The notes under the pieces are model-generated. The model was not told the origin of the DNA, did no database searches, and worked only from the letters and a program-made list of their open reading frames with translations. From positions 1-22,261 of the forward strand of contig JARVJS010000048.1 of the NCBI GenBank assembly GCA_029776125.1: a DNA stretch of 22,261 nt, written 5' to 3'. Origin of the DNA: Nitrososphaeria archaeon (lineage in GTDB: Archaea > Thermoproteota > Nitrososphaeria > JACIWG01). The position numbers were made by a program, and so were the translations under genes. Below, one piece after another: positions 21,826 through 22,261 of this stretch (position 1 is the first letter of the stretch; each line of letters opens with the position of its first letter).

Positions 21826-22261
21826 TTGAGTGAAGAAAAAATAGAAAAGGCCCGTACCCCAATCTTCTTCTATGGAAGTGTTTTACCTGCTGTCTTAGTA
21901 TTCACTGTTCTTCTACTTTTCCCACTTGCGTATGAAGTTTATGCTGCATTTGTCACAAGAGACGGCATTTTTACTTTAGACAATATAGTTACTGTAGTAA
22001 ATGACCCCCTATACGTTTGGTCCCTTATAAGAATGATAATATACATTGTAATAGACATCTCAATCAAATTCGGATTAGGGCTAATAACTGCGGCAGCGTT
22101 CAAGCAAGAATTTTTAGGTAGAGGTGTTGTTACTGCACTGGCTTTAGCCCCATGGGCTGTTCCCCTTATTCCAGCACTTTTCGCATGGTATATGCTTTAT
22201 AGTCCTGACTTTGGTGTAATAAACTATGCCCTACTTCAGCTAGGTGTAGTTAAGACTCCTT
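21826..22261 (+). CDS. ABC transporter permease, MalF/UgpA type (3' end outside window)
   Basis: The frame begins at TTG 21826, 7 nt after GGAGGTG (21812-21818), and runs open to the window end, giving 145 residues. A short charged N-terminus (MSEEKIEKARTPIF) is followed by a first membrane helix (GSVLPAVLVFTVLLLFPLAY). Then come an extracytoplasmic stretch (FTLDNIVTVVNDPLYVWSLI), a second helix (IIYIVIDISIKFGLGLITAA) and a third (LALAPWAVPLIPALFAWYML). The layout is that of sugar-type (CUT1) inner permeases such as MalF or UgpA, of which GlpP is a relative. The EAA loop that docks on the ATPases would lie beyond the window. It lies 31 nt after the second ATPase gene, clearly in the same operon. 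Confidence 0.88.
   Translation, partial: MSEEKIEKARTPIFFYGSVLPAVLVFTVLLLFPLAYEVYAAFVTRDGIFTLDNIVTVVNDPLYVWSLIRMIIYIVIDISIKFGLGLITAAAFKQEFLGRGVVTALALAPWAVPLIPALFAWYMLYSPDFGVINYALLQLGVVKTP

Noticed and set aside
1..22261. CRISPR array, insertion sequence or prophage
   Set aside because: No regularly spaced repeats, terminal inverted repeats, transposase or phage genes are visible; most of the window is conserved housekeeping sequence.

Overview
The window is archaeal. It carries the archaeal/eukaryotic-type ribosomal protein cluster (eS4, eL32, eL19 and eL13 among universal proteins, plus the RNase P protein Rpp29), a Cbf5 pseudouridine synthase, an EMC3/DUF106-type membrane protein, a tRNA-Glu without an encoded CCA, and TATA-like promoters. 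The DNA is visibly AT-rich. Presence of eL13, absence of eL14, eL34 and adk from their usual places, and a PDCD5-family protein of the form I recall from Thaumarchaeota suggest a TACK-type lineage, possibly Bathyarchaeia; this placement is inference only.

Layout. Positions 1-838 hold the end of an unrecognised, AT-rich gene and a probable 38-residue single-helix membrane protein. tRNA-Glu(UUC) follows at 839-914, and right after it a PLP-dependent class III aminotransferase of the glutamate-1-semialdehyde aminomutase type. A PDCD5-type DNA-binding protein (minus strand) shares a 67-nt divergent promoter region with a SPOUT RNA methyltransferase. From 3630 to 15623 lies the ribosomal protein cluster: L3-L4-L23-L2-S19, a roughly 200-nt gap, then L22-S3-L29-Rpp29-S17-L14-L24-S4e-L5-S14-S8-L6-L32e-L19e-L18-S5-L30, an Hsp20-type small heat-shock protein, and L15. 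SecY, DUF106/EMC3, cytidylate kinase, Cbf5 and L13e complete the translation/secretion block (15626-19424). The last part (19608-22261) starts an ABC importer operon: two MalK-like ATPases with complementary defects, then a MalF/UgpA-type permease cut by the window edge.

Almost every gene has a GGTGA/GGTGG-type Shine-Dalgarno sequence about 5-8 nt before its start. That regularity was used to choose starts and shows heavy use of TTG. It also exposes an eL13 gene that has no ATG, GTG or TTG in frame.

Points most worth following: the asymmetric ATPase pair resembling the GlpS/GlpT glycerol transporter subunits of Rhizobium, the start-less eL13 gene, the Hsp20 gene inside the ribosomal operon, and the split between S19 and L22.
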